A DNA stretch of 64,000 nt from Arthrobacter sp. H-02-3 (GTDB taxonomy: Bacteria; Actinomycetota; Actinomycetes; Actinomycetales; Micrococcaceae), in contig NZ_PYUI01000007.1 in the NCBI RefSeq assembly GCF_003097355.1, positions 1 to 64,000 on the forward strand, given 5' to 3'. Both the position numbers and the translations under genes were made by a program. Below, one piece after another: positions 1-9,552 of the stretch (its first letter is position 1; each line of letters begins with the position of its first letter). The notes beneath the pieces are model-generated. The model was given only the letters and a program-made list of their open reading frames with translations. It was not told the origin of the DNA and searched no databases.

Positions 1-2
1 CA

Positions 3-272
3 CCGGGGCCGGGGGACGCCGGACGCGGCGACGCGGGACCGGAGGGCCTGGCCGGAATCCTCGACGTCGTGGGCCGAGCCCTGGAGCCGGTCTACGGCTT
101 CCGGTCGCTGGCAACCTTCAAATCGCGCTTCAAACCCGACTACCGCACGCTGTACCTGTATTACCAGGATCCGCTGCAGCTGCCCGCGATGGGCCGGGCC
201 CTGAGCCGGGCGTACCTTCCCGGGCTATCCGTCCGGCAGAGCGCACGCCTGCTGCGGACCCTGGTGCGCTAG
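3..272 (+). CDS. DUF2156 / lysyl-phosphatidylglycerol synthase-like protein, C-terminal fragment
   Basis: The gene enters from the left edge, so only the last 89 residues are visible. The motif YGFRSLATFKSRFKP, followed by YLYYQDPLQLP and a terminal ARAYLP-like stretch (here SRAYLPGLS), is characteristic of the C-terminal GNAT-like fold of DUF2156 proteins, the family that includes the catalytic half of MprF/LysX-type aminoacyl-phosphatidylglycerol synthases. In those proteins this domain transfers an aminoacyl group from tRNA to a membrane lipid at the cytoplasmic face. Whether this protein has the N-terminal flippase part cannot be seen. The tag stop at 270-272 is followed by 200 bp of intergenic sequence. 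Family assignment is fairly sure; the substrate is not. Confidence 0.7.
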   Translation, partial: PGPGDAGRGDAGPEGLAGILDVVGRALEPVYGFRSLATFKSRFKPDYRTLYLYYQDPLQLPAMGRALSRAYLPGLSVRQSARLLRTLVR

Positions 273-356
273 CGCATTTGCGTAGCGGCAATTCGGACCA
301 GCATTGGTTCCGCCGCAGCGGCGCCCGCGCAAAAGCAGTGCGGCCGAAACAGGGAG

Positions 357-402
357 CCCAACAATGCAGGGCGCCTAACAAAGCAGGGCGCCCAACAATG
401 CA
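357..402. repeat. 17-bp tandem repeat, about 2.7 copies
   Basis: Two full 17-bp units (357-373 and 374-390) and a third partial unit (from 391) follow each other directly. The shared pattern is CC(C/T)AACAA(T/A)GCAGGGCG. The third unit runs into the A-rich foot of the cspA terminator. It lies between two convergent genes and has no visible coding function. Confidence 0.6.
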
Positions 403-438
403 AAAAAATGATCCCCGGCACTAATGCCGGGGATCATT
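401..438 (-). terminator. Intrinsic terminator of cspA
   Basis: A perfect 14-bp stem (407-420 paired with 425-438, loop CTAA) followed, on the minus strand, by a run of seven T residues (402-408 read in complement). It stands about 40 bp after the cspA stop codon, so it is a standard rho-independent terminator for that gene. Confidence 0.9.
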
Positions 439-475
439 TATTGCGGGAATTGCCGTAGCAGTTCCCTGCGGGAGA

Positions 476-679
476 CTAGACCAGCGTCACGCCGGTAGCC
501 TGGGGGCCCTTGGCGCCCTGGCCGATCTCGAACTGAACGCGCTGGTTCTCGTCGAGGGTCTTGAAGCCGCCGGTCTGGATCTCGGAGTAGTGAACGAAGA
601 CATCGCCATCGGAGTCATCCGGGGTGATGAAGCCGAAGCCCTTTTCTGCGTTGAACCACTTGACGGTTCCCTGTGCCAT
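476..679 (-). CDS. cspA: Cold-shock protein (CspA family)
   Basis: A 67-residue single-domain nucleic-acid-binding protein. It begins [18 protein letters not shown], containing the RNP1-type motif KGFGFI, and has the RNP2-type motif DVFVHYS around residue 27. Its length is the family's usual one. Members bind single-stranded RNA/DNA as an OB-fold and act as RNA chaperones. The ATG is preceded by AGGAG at good spacing. Upstream on the minus strand about 160 bp of non-coding sequence separates the start from an AT-rich promoter-like region (about 842-885), consistent with the long 5' leader typical of csp mRNAs. Its own terminator follows. Confidence 0.95.
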   Translation of the reverse strand: MAQGTVKWFNAEKGFGFITPDDSDGDVFVHYSEIQTGGFKTLDENQRVQFEIGQGAKGPQATGVTLV

Positions 680-969
680 TTGTTTCTCCTCATTGTGGAT
701 CTTGAATAAGTCCGGCGCACTTCACACCGGCCTTGGTCACTCTGCGAGAAGAACCTTGGCTTCGGGCCCGGATCCCGGACCGTGGCGGCAGGAGCTTCAC
801 GCTCGCAACATGTCTTGCGAGCATGAAAAAACACCTACACAAAGACTCGTATAAGAATTTCATGACACTTGCGTCAGGTCAACGGGCGCAAGCGAGAATT
901 GCATAAATTTTGTGCAAAGAATCCCTTAACGCGAATCTGCGCCCGGAAAAGCCTGCCGCGGGGGGGTAC

Positions 970-1665
970 TCAGAACAGCCGGGACTCGCTGTCGTCAACG
1001 CCGCGCATGGCGTCGTAGTCCAGGGTGACGCAGTCAATTCCGCGGTCCTTGGCGAGGACCTTGGCCTGCGGCTTGATCTGCTGGGCCGCGAAGATCCCCC
1101 GGACCGGTGCCAGTAGCGGGTCCCGATTGAGCAGTTCCAGGTAGCGGGTGAGCTGTTCGACGCCGTCGATGTCACCGCGCCGCTTGAGCTCAATGGCTAC
1201 GGTGGCGCCGTCGGCGTCCCGGGCGAGGATGTCCACCGGGCCGATGGCGGTGAAGTATTCGCGGCGGATCAGGGAGAACCCGGTGCCGAGCAGTTCAATC
1301 TGCGCGGCCAGCAGTCGCTGGAGGTCCGCCTCGACGCCGTCCTTGATCAGGCCGGGATCCTGGCCCAGTTCGTGGGAGGTGTCGTGCAGCTGCTCATGGA
1401 TGTTGATGATGAGCCGGTCATCGGTCTTGGCGGACTGGACCGTCCACTGCTCGATGACGCCGACCTCGACGTCGACCTCGTCCGGGGTGGAGACCCGCAG
1501 CGAGGCAGGCGGGCTCATCCAGTTCAGCGGCTTGTAGGACCCGCCGTCGGAATGGACCAGGACCGAGCCGTCGGCCTTGACCAGCAACAGCCGGGTGGCC
1601 AGCGGGAGGTGGGCTTTGAGGCGGCCGACATAATCGACGGAGCAACGGGCTATGACTAAACGCAC
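970..1665 (-). CDS. nucS: Mismatch-specific endonuclease NucS (EndoMS)
   Basis: 231 residues from a GTG start chosen because family members begin [16 protein letters not shown]; longer upstream reading would run into the neighbouring promoter and gene. The C-terminal nuclease domain carries D145, E159 and K161 (VDILARD ... AIELKR), the D-x13-E-x-K signature of the RecB-like fold, plus Q171. The last residues, ESRLF, fit the beta-clamp binding tail known for actinobacterial NucS. In actinobacteria that lack MutS/MutL, NucS cuts both strands at mismatches such as G-T and limits transition mutations. It is divergent from the zinc-ribbon gene at 1731, with only 65 bp between starts. Confidence 0.95.
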   Translation of the reverse strand: MRLVIARCSVDYVGRLKAHLPLATRLLLVKADGSVLVHSDGGSYKPLNWMSPPASLRVSTPDEVDVEVGVIEQWTVQSAKTDDRLIINIHEQLHDTSHELGQDPGLIKDGVEADLQRLLAAQIELLGTGFSLIRREYFTAIGPVDILARDADGATVAIELKRRGDIDGVEQLTRYLELLNRDPLLAPVRGIFAAQQIKPQAKVLAKDRGIDCVTLDYDAMRGVDDSESRLF

Positions 1666-1730
1666 CCGGTCCACTCTACCGTCTGTGCCGGCGGAGCAGG
1701 GAGGCAGCGGGGCTGGGGCAGAATGGAACC

Positions 1731-2093
1731 ATGCCGCGTTCCAACCGACCCCGTCGCACAGTGTCAGGAAAGACCGTGTCAGGAAAATCAGGCTCCGGCG
1801 CCAAACACGGAGCCAGGAACGGTCCGGCGCCGGAACTTGATCTGGAGCGCGCACGCTCGGGTTTTGCCCGCCGGGAGAGCGCACCGGACGGCGAATGGAT
1901 GGTCCGCTCCATCACCGCAAGCCGTGCCGAGAAGACCTACATCTGCCCCGGCTGCTCCACGGCCGTGCTACCCGGGATCGCCCACCTGGTGGTCTGGTCC
2001 GAGGACCACCTCTTTGGCGCCGCCGCTGGCCTCGCGGAGCGCCGGCACTGGCACAGCAACTGCTGGCGGTCACGGACGTACTGGTACCGCTGA
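1731..2093 (+). CDS. Small conserved actinobacterial protein with Cys/His metal-site-like motifs
   Basis: 120 residues. The N-terminal 35 are basic and low-complexity (repeat of [10 protein letters not shown]), and the C-terminal half holds [15 protein letters not shown] and a final [10 protein letters not shown] segment. The CPGC plus later H and C residues suggest a small zinc-binding site. Similar proteins are common in actinobacteria and are often labelled ATP/GTP-binding without good reason; I cannot assign a function. The ATG is 7 bases after a CAGAAT box (1719-1724), so the transcript is probably leaderless. The gene diverges from nucS, whose start is 65 bp away, so they may share regulatory DNA. 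Confidence 0.7.
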   Translation: MPRSNRPRRTVSGKTVSGKSGSGAKHGARNGPAPELDLERARSGFARRESAPDGEWMVRSITASRAEKTYICPGCSTAVLPGIAHLVVWSEDHLFGAAAGLAERRHWHSNCWRSRTYWYR

Positions 2094-2142
2094 CGGGTAG
2101 GGGTAACAGGTATCGCCAAGCGTTATAGCTAAGCTTGTCAGC

Positions 2143-2970
2143 ATGACTTTTGATCCGGCGTCGTACGTCTTCACCCAGCCGTCCGCGCCCACCCCCATCC
2201 GCGCTTCCACCGTCCTGCCGGCCCGCCGCGAGAACGTCGAACTCCGGACCTCGGACGGACACCGGCTGGTGGGCGAACTGGCGGTCCCGGAATCGGGCGA
2301 GATCAAGGCAACGCTCATTACGCTGCACCCGCTGCCGACGCACGGCGGCTTCATGGACTCGCACGTCTACCGAAAGGCGTCCTACCGGCTGCCGGCCCTG
2401 GCGGGGATCGCCGTGCTGCGCTTCAACACCAGGGGCACGTCCTCGCCGCGGGGGACCAGCGGGGGCGCCTTCGAGGAAGGCGTCGGCGAGCGTCTCGACG
2501 TCGAGGCCGCCGTTCGGTTCGCAGTGGACCGCGGCCTGCCGAACCGATGGCTCGTTGGCTGGTCCTTCGGTACCGAGCTCGCCCTCATGTACGGCGCCAC
2601 GGAGCCGGTGGCCTCGGACATCGAGGGGGCTGTCCTGCTCTCACCCCCGCTGCACAGGGCCACGGACGTGCACCTGAAGGAGTGGGCCGAGGCCGGCAAG
2701 CCGCTCAAGGTGCTGGTCCCCGAACACGACGACTACCTGCAGCCCGCGGCGGCGGCGGAGAGGTTCGCCGTCGTCCCGCAGGCCGTGGTGGTAGGCGTCG
2801 AGGGCGCCAAGCACCTGTGGGTGGGGGAAAAGTACGCCGGGCGCGTGCTTAACGAAATCGTGGACGAGGTCCTCCCTGGACGCGCCGCGACCGGCAGCGC
2901 CGGAACCGGAAGCGCTGGAACCGTGCTGCCGCAGGAATGGGACGGGCCGGTGGCCACGGCGCACGCCTGA
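2143..2970 (+). CDS. Alpha/beta hydrolase
   Basis: 275 residues with an alpha/beta-hydrolase core: the strand-turn TLITLHPLPTHGG near residue 50, RFNTRG near 95, the nucleophile elbow GWSFGTE (serine near 142), an acidic residue in VPEHDDYLQP near 200 and a histidine in GAKHLWVG near 226. These form a likely Ser-Asp-His triad. The group resembles small dienelactone-hydrolase/YsgJ-like esterases; the substrate is unknown. The start has a TAAGCT box (2130-2135) 8 bases upstream, favouring a leaderless transcript. The last 20 residues are a low-complexity GTGSAGT stretch. It ends at a shared hairpin terminator. Confidence 0.8.
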   Translation: MTFDPASYVFTQPSAPTPIRASTVLPARRENVELRTSDGHRLVGELAVPESGEIKATLITLHPLPTHGGFMDSHVYRKASYRLPALAGIAVLRFNTRGTSSPRGTSGGAFEEGVGERLDVEAAVRFAVDRGLPNRWLVGWSFGTELALMYGATEPVASDIEGAVLLSPPLHRATDVHLKEWAEAGKPLKVLVPEHDDYLQPAAAAERFAVVPQAVVVGVEGAKHLWVGEKYAGRVLNEIVDEVLPGRAATGSAGTGSAGTVLPQEWDGPVATAHA

Positions 2971-2977
2971 TCAAAAC

Positions 2978-3037
2978 CGCACCGGAAAAGGACAGCCGCA
3001 CCGTGGATCCACGGTGCGGCTGTCCTTTTCCGGTGCG
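2978..3037. terminator. Perfect 60-bp palindrome, bidirectional terminator
   Basis: Two perfectly complementary 30-base arms meet at GGATCC, with no mismatch. The arms contain CCGGAAAAGGACAG, so the transcript ends in CUGUCCUUUUCC in both directions. It sits between two convergent genes (stops at 2970 and 3046) and very probably ends both transcripts. Confidence 0.85.
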
Positions 3038-3045
3038 AAAACGAC

Positions 3046-4347
3046 TTAGCGGTTGTCCTGGCGGGCGATGAAGATCTCCTTGAGCAGCAGTAGGACCGCC
3101 GCCGCAGTGGGGATGGCGATCAAGGCACCGAGCACGCCGAGCAGGCTGCCGCCGGCGATGACCGAGATGACGGCGACGGCACCGGGTACCGCCACGGCTT
3201 TCTGCATGATCCGCGGCGAGATGAAGTAGGCCTCGAACTGGAGGTAGGCGAAATAGCAGATGGCGAACACGAGCGCCGTCTGCCAGCCGGCCGTCAGCGC
3301 AACGAGTGTCACCAGGCAGCCGGCAATCATGCCGCCCACGAGCGGGATGAACGCCAGTAGGGCCACGACGAACGCGAGCAGCGTTCCGAACGGCACTCCG
3401 ATGATCGACATCACGATGAAGGCGAAGGTGGCGTTCAGTACCGCCACAGCGGCCTGGCCGATCACGTAGTTGCCCACCGAGCCGGTGATTTCCTCGGACA
3501 GGGCTTGAACCCGGTGGCGGCGCGAGCGCGGCGCGAGCCGGTAGCCCCATTTCTTCATGGCGGGCAAAGCCGCGAGGAAGTACAGGCTCAGGACCAGCAC
3601 GATCAGCGCGCCGAACAGCCCGTTGGCCACCGTGGAGCCGAAGCCCACAACGCCGCCGAAGATGCCGCCCATGGCATCCGGGTTGTTGACGAACTTCTCA
3701 AGCTCCTGCGTGATGCGGTCCCTGATGCCGAACTGCTGGTCAATGCTCCGGAAGAAGTCCGAGTCAACGAACTCCTGGACCCACTTCGGCGCCTGCTGCA
3801 CGATTTGCGTCACCTGCTGCACGATCGTGGGGATCAGGGTGGCAAAAAACGCCGCGACCGCGAGGGCCAGGGTGGCAACGGCCATAAGGATGCCGGCGGC
3901 CCGGGGGACGTTCTTGCCTTCGAGCCAGCGCACCACCGGATCCAGTCCGAGGGTGATGAACAGCGCCGTGACGATCCACAGGAGCAGCTGCGTGGTATTC
4001 GAGCCGATCCAGTAGACCAGGAGTGCGACGCCTACGCCCACCGTGCCCATGAAGCCCATATATAGGGGATGCTGGGCGGACATCCGGGGGCCGGGACTGC
4101 CGAAGCGTCCGGCGTCACCGGCCTCGGCCGCCCCTTCGTCCTCGGCCTCGTGCTCCGGAGGCATTTCGAAGCGGAGCCGCGGCTGGGCTCCCGGCAGGGG
4201 CTGACGCAACCGCCGGGCCAAGGACAGAAGCACGCCGGCGGCGGCCACCCGGGGGCGGGAGGCAATCGGCTGCGGGGCAGGATTCTGGCTGCCGGATTCC
4301 TGGGCTTCTTCCGGTCCTGCGGAGGACGAATCCGTATCTTCAGTCAC
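3046..4347 (-). CDS. AI-2E family transporter / PerM-like membrane protein
   Basis: 433 residues from a GTG at 4347 (VTEDTDSSS), preceded by AAGGG; reading further upstream would overlap the promoter and start of the divergent gene at 4531, so I reject the longer form. About 100 residues of charged, Pro-rich cytoplasmic tail precede a membrane domain with the family layout: two helices near LLVYWIGS and LLLWIVTALFITLG, then GLDPVVRWLE, an amphipathic loop (QQVTQIVQQAPKWVQEFV), and helices ending in GGSLLGVLGALIAIPTAA. The GxLLAIPT-like motif is diagnostic for this family. Members include TqsA and PerM; actual substrates are mostly unproven, and the AI-2 name should not be taken literally. Confidence 0.85.
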   Translation of the reverse strand: MTEDTDSSSAGPEEAQESGSQNPAPQPIASRPRVAAAGVLLSLARRLRQPLPGAQPRLRFEMPPEHEAEDEGAAEAGDAGRFGSPGPRMSAQHPLYMGFMGTVGVGVALLVYWIGSNTTQLLLWIVTALFITLGLDPVVRWLEGKNVPRAAGILMAVATLALAVAAFFATLIPTIVQQVTQIVQQAPKWVQEFVDSDFFRSIDQQFGIRDRITQELEKFVNNPDAMGGIFGGVVGFGSTVANGLFGALIVLVLSLYFLAALPAMKKWGYRLAPRSRRHRVQALSEEITGSVGNYVIGQAAVAVLNATFAFIVMSIIGVPFGTLLAFVVALLAFIPLVGGMIAGCLVTLVALTAGWQTALVFAICYFAYLQFEAYFISPRIMQKAVAVPGAVAVISVIAGGSLLGVLGALIAIPTAAAVLLLLKEIFIARQDNR

Positions 4348-4530
4348 TGCGGTGAATGCCCTTAATTCTCTGCGGCGCCATGGCGGCTGCGCTGGTGTGA
4401 TGATCACCGCAAACACTATCAGCAGGCTTGTCAGCTCAAGGGCGGGGCGCCGGCGCGGGGTCCCCGGACGGGGGCGGGCCGGGCCGCCGATCTGACTCGC
4501 GGGTAACAAAACGGTTACTATTGAAGCTAC

Positions 4531-6462
4531 GTGTCCGCTGATGATTGGTGTATTTTGCGTTTCAAGACTGCAGTCGCCCTGGTGCTGCTCGGCCTCCTGA
4601 CACTGCTGGCTGGAATTGGCCAGAAGACCTTTTGGGCTCCTCCGGAGACCATCACGGCCACCGCTCCGGCCGGTACTGCGGCGCCGCTGACCGTCTTCGA
4701 CGAGAAGCTGAGGACGCTGCACCCCGGGACCGTGAAGATCAACGTCAAGGGCGAGGGCAGCTTCATGCTGGCCGCAGGACGCCCGGACGACGTCAACGCC
4801 TGGGTGGGCAAGACCGCGCACAACACGGTCGCCGGCGTGTCCGACGACGGCACGGCGCTGCAGCTGACCCATACCGACGGCGAAGCAACCGCGCCGTCGC
4901 CCGCCGGATCGGATCTGTGGGTCACCACCGAAAACGCCAGCGGTGAGATGAACTATTCCTGGAACGCGCCGGCGGACGGCGACTGGTCCCTCCTCCTCGC
5001 AACGGACGGCACCAAGCCCGCCCCGAGCACCATCACGATGACCTTCCCGAACGACACCTCCACGCCCTGGGCCATTCCGTTCATGGTGCTCGGCGGCCTG
5101 CTGATCATCGCCGGCGTGGCCCTGCTGGTCATCAAGCCCAAGGCCGGCAACCGGCGCTCCGGCACCCCGACCGGCGGGGGTGAGGGCAGCCCGTTCGCCC
5201 GCCGCGCGCAGGCCAAGGCCGCGGCACGCCGCGGGAGCCGGGGTTCAACGGGCGGCACGCTGCCGGCCGGCCCTGGAGAGACTGCCCCCGACACCGCGCC
5301 GCAGCCGGCTACGCCTGAAAAGACCGCGCCCGAAAAGACCGTGCGTGAACAAACTGTGCCCGAGCAGAAGCGGGGTGCCCGCACCGCACGCCGAACCGGC
5401 GTCGTGGTTGCTGTGTTGACGGCCGCCGCCGTCACCGGAACCTCCGTGGCAGCCCAGGCCAGCCAGACGCCGGCCCCCTCGCCGAGCGCCAGCGCCCCGG
5501 CATCCAGTGCTCCGGCTGCCAGTGCCCCTGCCTCCGCCAGCGCGACTCCGGGCACCTCCGGCCCGGACCAGGCCGCCGATGCCCCGGTGCTCCTGGACGC
5601 CCAGTTCCGCCGCGTCCTGGAACAGGTTGCCGGTGCCGTCGATGCCGGCGACGCGGCCAAGGACGCCGCCAAGCTGCAGCCGCGAGTGGCACAGTCCGAG
5701 CTCGAGGTGCGTACGCAGAATTACAAGATCCGGTCCCAGGTGGGCTCCTACGAGGCCCGGATGCCGGTCCGCTCCACGAAGCTCCTGACCACCGTGGTCA
5801 CCAACAAGCGCAGCTGGCCCCGGTCCGTCATGGCCGTGACGCAGGGCGAAGGCAACGTTGTCCCGCAGGTGCTGACCCTGACGCAGGCCTCCCCGCGGGA
5901 CAACTACAAGCTCGTCAGCAGCACGCCGCTGCAGCCCGGAGCCACGTTCCCGGCAATCGGGCGGGGCGGCACCGAGACGCTGGCACCCTCGGACAAGTCG
6001 GGCCTGCTGTACAGCGGCGAGGAAGCGCTCGCCGGGCTGGGTGACCGCCTGACCAAGGCCGACTCCGCCTTCAAGGACAAGCTCGTCGAAGGCCAGTCCT
6101 CCCCGTACATCGCCGACACCCTCGCCTACCAGGCCGACGTCGTCACGTCCGGCGTCAACGGCACCTTTGCCTTCACGCACAAGGTAGCCCCCGAGAACAC
6201 TGTCGTGTTCCGTACGGCCGACGGCGGGGCGCTGGTCCTGGGCCGCCTGAACTTCTCCTTCGACGGCACTCCGAAGGCCGAAGGCGACAAGCTCACGATC
6301 GGCGACGACGCGGCCGCGCTGGCCGGCGGCAAGGAGACCAGCACCGGCATGGTGCTCAACTTCGCCGAGTCGGTGGCGGTCTATGTTCCGCCAGCCGGCT
6401 CCAAGGATCCGATGAAGCTCGTGGCCGCCACCCGCGGCCTGGTCGGGGCGGCTTTCAAGTAG
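4531..6462 (+). CDS. Conserved actinobacterial multi-TM envelope protein
   Basis: 643 residues. A TM helix at about 12-28 (TAVALVLLGLLTLLAGIG) is followed by an extracellular beta-rich region to about 170, a second helix (IPFMVLGGLLIIAGVALLV, about 177-196), a cytoplasmic Ala/Pro/Glu linker with repeats of EKT, a third helix near 288-308, an Ala/Pro/Ser-rich linker, and a C-terminal soluble domain of about 290 residues. I recognise no catalytic motif; such proteins are sometimes mislabelled glycosyltransferases. The GTG start lies 10 bases after TACTAT (4516-4521); an alternative is TTG at 4555, giving LRFKTAVA. It is followed by the CnoX-like gene after 56 bp. Confidence 0.65.
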   Translation: MSADDWCILRFKTAVALVLLGLLTLLAGIGQKTFWAPPETITATAPAGTAAPLTVFDEKLRTLHPGTVKINVKGEGSFMLAAGRPDDVNAWVGKTAHNTVAGVSDDGTALQLTHTDGEATAPSPAGSDLWVTTENASGEMNYSWNAPADGDWSLLLATDGTKPAPSTITMTFPNDTSTPWAIPFMVLGGLLIIAGVALLVIKPKAGNRRSGTPTGGGEGSPFARRAQAKAAARRGSRGSTGGTLPAGPGETAPDTAPQPATPEKTAPEKTVREQTVPEQKRGARTARRTGVVVAVLTAAAVTGTSVAAQASQTPAPSPSASAPASSAPAASAPASASATPGTSGPDQAADAPVLLDAQFRRVLEQVAGAVDAGDAAKDAAKLQPRVAQSELEVRTQNYKIRSQVGSYEARMPVRSTKLLTTVVTNKRSWPRSVMAVTQGEGNVVPQVLTLTQASPRDNYKLVSSTPLQPGATFPAIGRGGTETLAPSDKSGLLYSGEEALAGLGDRLTKADSAFKDKLVEGQSSPYIADTLAYQADVVTSGVNGTFAFTHKVAPENTVVFRTADGGALVLGRLNFSFDGTPKAEGDKLTIGDDAAALAGGKETSTGMVLNFAESVAVYVPPAGSKDPMKLVAATRGLVGAAFK

Positions 6463-6518
6463 CCGCCACCGGCCGCGCGGGTGGCGCCGGGCGGGGCTTC
6501 AATGGCTAGAGTGGAGCT

Positions 6519-7523
6519 ATGACAACGCCAGCTTCCCGACCGGTCCCGCCAGTTGCCGCCAACCCGCTGAACCTGCGCGGCGCCGTCGATCTCTCCGCCC
6601 TGAAACAGCGCCCCGCGCCGCCGGCTGCAGGTGCGGGCCGGACAGGCTCCGCCGACGCTCCGCCGGCTCCGGCAGCCGGCGGCGCCGAACACGCCAATCG
6701 TCCGCTGCGGGTAGACGTCACCGAAGGCAACTTCCAGGAACTGGTGGAGCTCTCGGCGCAGGTGCCCGTGGTGATCGCCCTGTGGGCCTCCTATTCGCCG
6801 GACTCCGGGCAACTCGTGGGCGTCCTGGAGGACATCGTCGAAAGCTACGACGGCCGGCTCGTGCTCGGCGCCGCGGACATCGACGCCTTTCCACAACTGG
6901 CCCAGGCCTTCCAGGTCCAGGCCGTGCCGACCGCCGTCGCCGTCGTCAAGGGCCAGCCCGTCCCGCTCTTCCAGGGCGGTGCCGACGAGGAGCAGGTGCG
7001 CAGCCTGTTCGATGAACTCCTCAAGGTCGCCACGGCCAACGGGGTGACCGGACGGATCGGCGCCGGCGGTCCCGGCAGCGGGGAACCGGAGGCTCCGCCG
7101 CTGTCGCCGCTGCACCAGGCCGCTTTCGACGCGATCGAGGCCGGACACTACGACGCGGCCGCCGCCGCCTACCGGCAGGCCCTGAACGAGATGCCCTCCG
7201 ACGCCGAGGCCAAGGCCGGGCTGGCGCAGGTGGAACTCATGGCACGCCTCCAGTCCTTTTCCGGGCCCGACGCCGACGCCCTCCGCCGGCTCGCCGCCGA
7301 TGAGCCGGACAACCTCGACGCCCAGCTCGGCGTCGCAGACCTGGACATCGCCGGCGGCCACATCGAGGACGGCCTCGGCCGGATCGTGACGTTCATCGGC
7401 CGGAACTTCGGCCCGGAACGGGAGACCGCCCGGGTCCGGCTGCTCGAACTCTTCGACGTCGTGGGCACCGGCGACGAGCGCGTCGCAAAGGCTCGTCAGG
7501 GACTGGCCCGGGTGCTGTTCTAG
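6519..7523 (+). CDS. CnoX/YbbN-like co-chaperone with degenerate thioredoxin and TPR domains
   Basis: 334 residues. Residues 1-65 are Pro/Ala-rich. Residues 68-175 form a thioredoxin fold (VTEGNFQELVELSAQVPVVI), but the active-site position reads SPDS instead of CxxC, so it cannot act as a normal dithiol oxidoreductase. Residues 190-334 hold TPR-like helices (AAFDAIEAGHYDAAAAAYRQ). This architecture is that of E. coli CnoX (YbbN), a holdase that protects clients and hands them to GroEL/DnaK. The ATG lies 7 bases after TAGAGT (6507-6512): a clear leaderless start. The stop codon overlaps the start of the following OYE gene by one base. Confidence 0.85.
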   Translation: MTTPASRPVPPVAANPLNLRGAVDLSALKQRPAPPAAGAGRTGSADAPPAPAAGGAEHANRPLRVDVTEGNFQELVELSAQVPVVIALWASYSPDSGQLVGVLEDIVESYDGRLVLGAADIDAFPQLAQAFQVQAVPTAVAVVKGQPVPLFQGGADEEQVRSLFDELLKVATANGVTGRIGAGGPGSGEPEAPPLSPLHQAAFDAIEAGHYDAAAAAYRQALNEMPSDAEAKAGLAQVELMARLQSFSGPDADALRRLAADEPDNLDAQLGVADLDIAGGHIEDGLGRIVTFIGRNFGPERETARVRLLELFDVVGTGDERVAKARQGLARVLF

Positions 7524-8623
7524 TGGGATCCGCACTCTTCACGCCGCTGGAGCTGAGGTCCCTGCGGCTGCAGCACCGCGGCTGGGTTTCCCCGATGTGC
7601 CAGTACAGCTGCGAGCCCGAAACCGGCGAGGGGGTGCCCACCGACTGGCACCTCATGCACCTGGGCTCGTTCGCCACCGGGGGAGCGGCCCTGATCCTCA
7701 CCGAGGCCAACGCCGTGAACGCGGCGGGCCGGATCAGCCCCCGCGACGCCGGCATCTACAACGACCGCCAGGCCGCGGCCTGGGAGCGCATCACCGCCTT
7801 CGTGCACCGGCACGGCACTGCGGAGGCCAGGATCGGCACCCAGCTGGCGCACGCCGGCCGCAAGGCGTCGTCCTACTGGCCGTTCTCCGGAAAATCGGGC
7901 AGCGTACCGGCGGCCGAGGGCGGCTGGGACACCGTGGGCCCCGGCACCGGTGCCTTCGACGGCTACGCGCCGCCGTCGGCCATGACTGACGCGGAGATCG
8001 ACGGCGTGATCGCCGATTTCGCCGCCGCCGCCGTGCGGGCCGTCGCTGCCGGGTTTGACACGATCGAAATCCATGGCGCCCACGGCTACCTGCTCCACCA
8101 GTTCCAGAGCCCGCTCGTCAACGACCGCACGGACCGTTGGGGCGGGGACGAGGCCGGCCGGAACCGGCTGACGCTTGCCGTGGTGGACGCCGTCCGCGGC
8201 GTCATCCCCGACTCCATGCCGCTGCTGCTGCGGATCTCGGCCTCCGACTGGGCGCCGGGCGGGATCGACGCCGAGGCCTCGGTCCGGCTGGCCGGCGCCG
8301 CCGCGGAGCGTGGAGTGGACCTGGTGGACGTTTCTTCCGGCGGCGCCGTGGCGCACCAGCAAATTCCGATCGGTCCCGGCTACCAGACCGGGTTCTCGGC
8401 CCGGATCCGGCGCGAAACCGGGGTCAAGACCGGCACGGTGGGACTCCTGACCTCGGCCGGGCAGGCCGAGCACGCGGTGGCCACCGGCCAGGCCGACGGC
8501 GTCTTCATCGCCCGGGCCGCCCTGCGGGATCCGCACTGGTGGCTGCGGGCAGCGTTCGAGCTCGGCCACGACCTTGCCTGGCCGCCGCAGTACGAGCGCG
8601 CCATACCCCGCCATTCGTTCTAG
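7523..8623 (+). CDS. NADH:flavin oxidoreductase, Old Yellow Enzyme (YqjM class)
   Basis: 366 residues. The N-terminus LFTPLELRSLRLQHRGWVSP MCQYS matches YqjM-type enzymes, including the cysteine after the first strand that tunes the flavin. HLGSFATGG, RIGTQLAHAGRKA, the substrate-binding pair in HGAHGYLLHQF, and the conserved loop NDRTDRWGG are all present. FMN-dependent members reduce activated C=C bonds of enones and nitro compounds with NAD(P)H in the cytosol. GTG start overlaps the TAG stop of the CnoX-like gene by one base, so the two are translationally coupled. The physiological substrate is unknown. Confidence 0.92.
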   Translation: MGSALFTPLELRSLRLQHRGWVSPMCQYSCEPETGEGVPTDWHLMHLGSFATGGAALILTEANAVNAAGRISPRDAGIYNDRQAAAWERITAFVHRHGTAEARIGTQLAHAGRKASSYWPFSGKSGSVPAAEGGWDTVGPGTGAFDGYAPPSAMTDAEIDGVIADFAAAAVRAVAAGFDTIEIHGAHGYLLHQFQSPLVNDRTDRWGGDEAGRNRLTLAVVDAVRGVIPDSMPLLLRISASDWAPGGIDAEASVRLAGAAAERGVDLVDVSSGGAVAHQQIPIGPGYQTGFSARIRRETGVKTGTVGLLTSAGQAEHAVATGQADGVFIARAALRDPHWWLRAAFELGHDLAWPPQYERAIPRHSF

Positions 8624-8736
8624 AACTCTACGGTTGTGGGTGCGGGTTGTTGCTGCGGGGGTGCGGTTGCGAGCGCGGGGGAAGCTACGCCTTGCGGACG
8701 ATCCTTTTCGCGACCGGGGGCGGTTAGTCTAGCGTC

Positions 8737-9533
<797 letters not shown>

Positions 9534-9552
<19 letters not shown>

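Noticed and set aside
4348-4872. Upstream extension of the AI-2E family protein
   Set aside because: The extension would overlap the promoter and first 114 codons of the divergent membrane protein gene, is low in family resemblance, and the GTG at 4347 has an AAGGG site.
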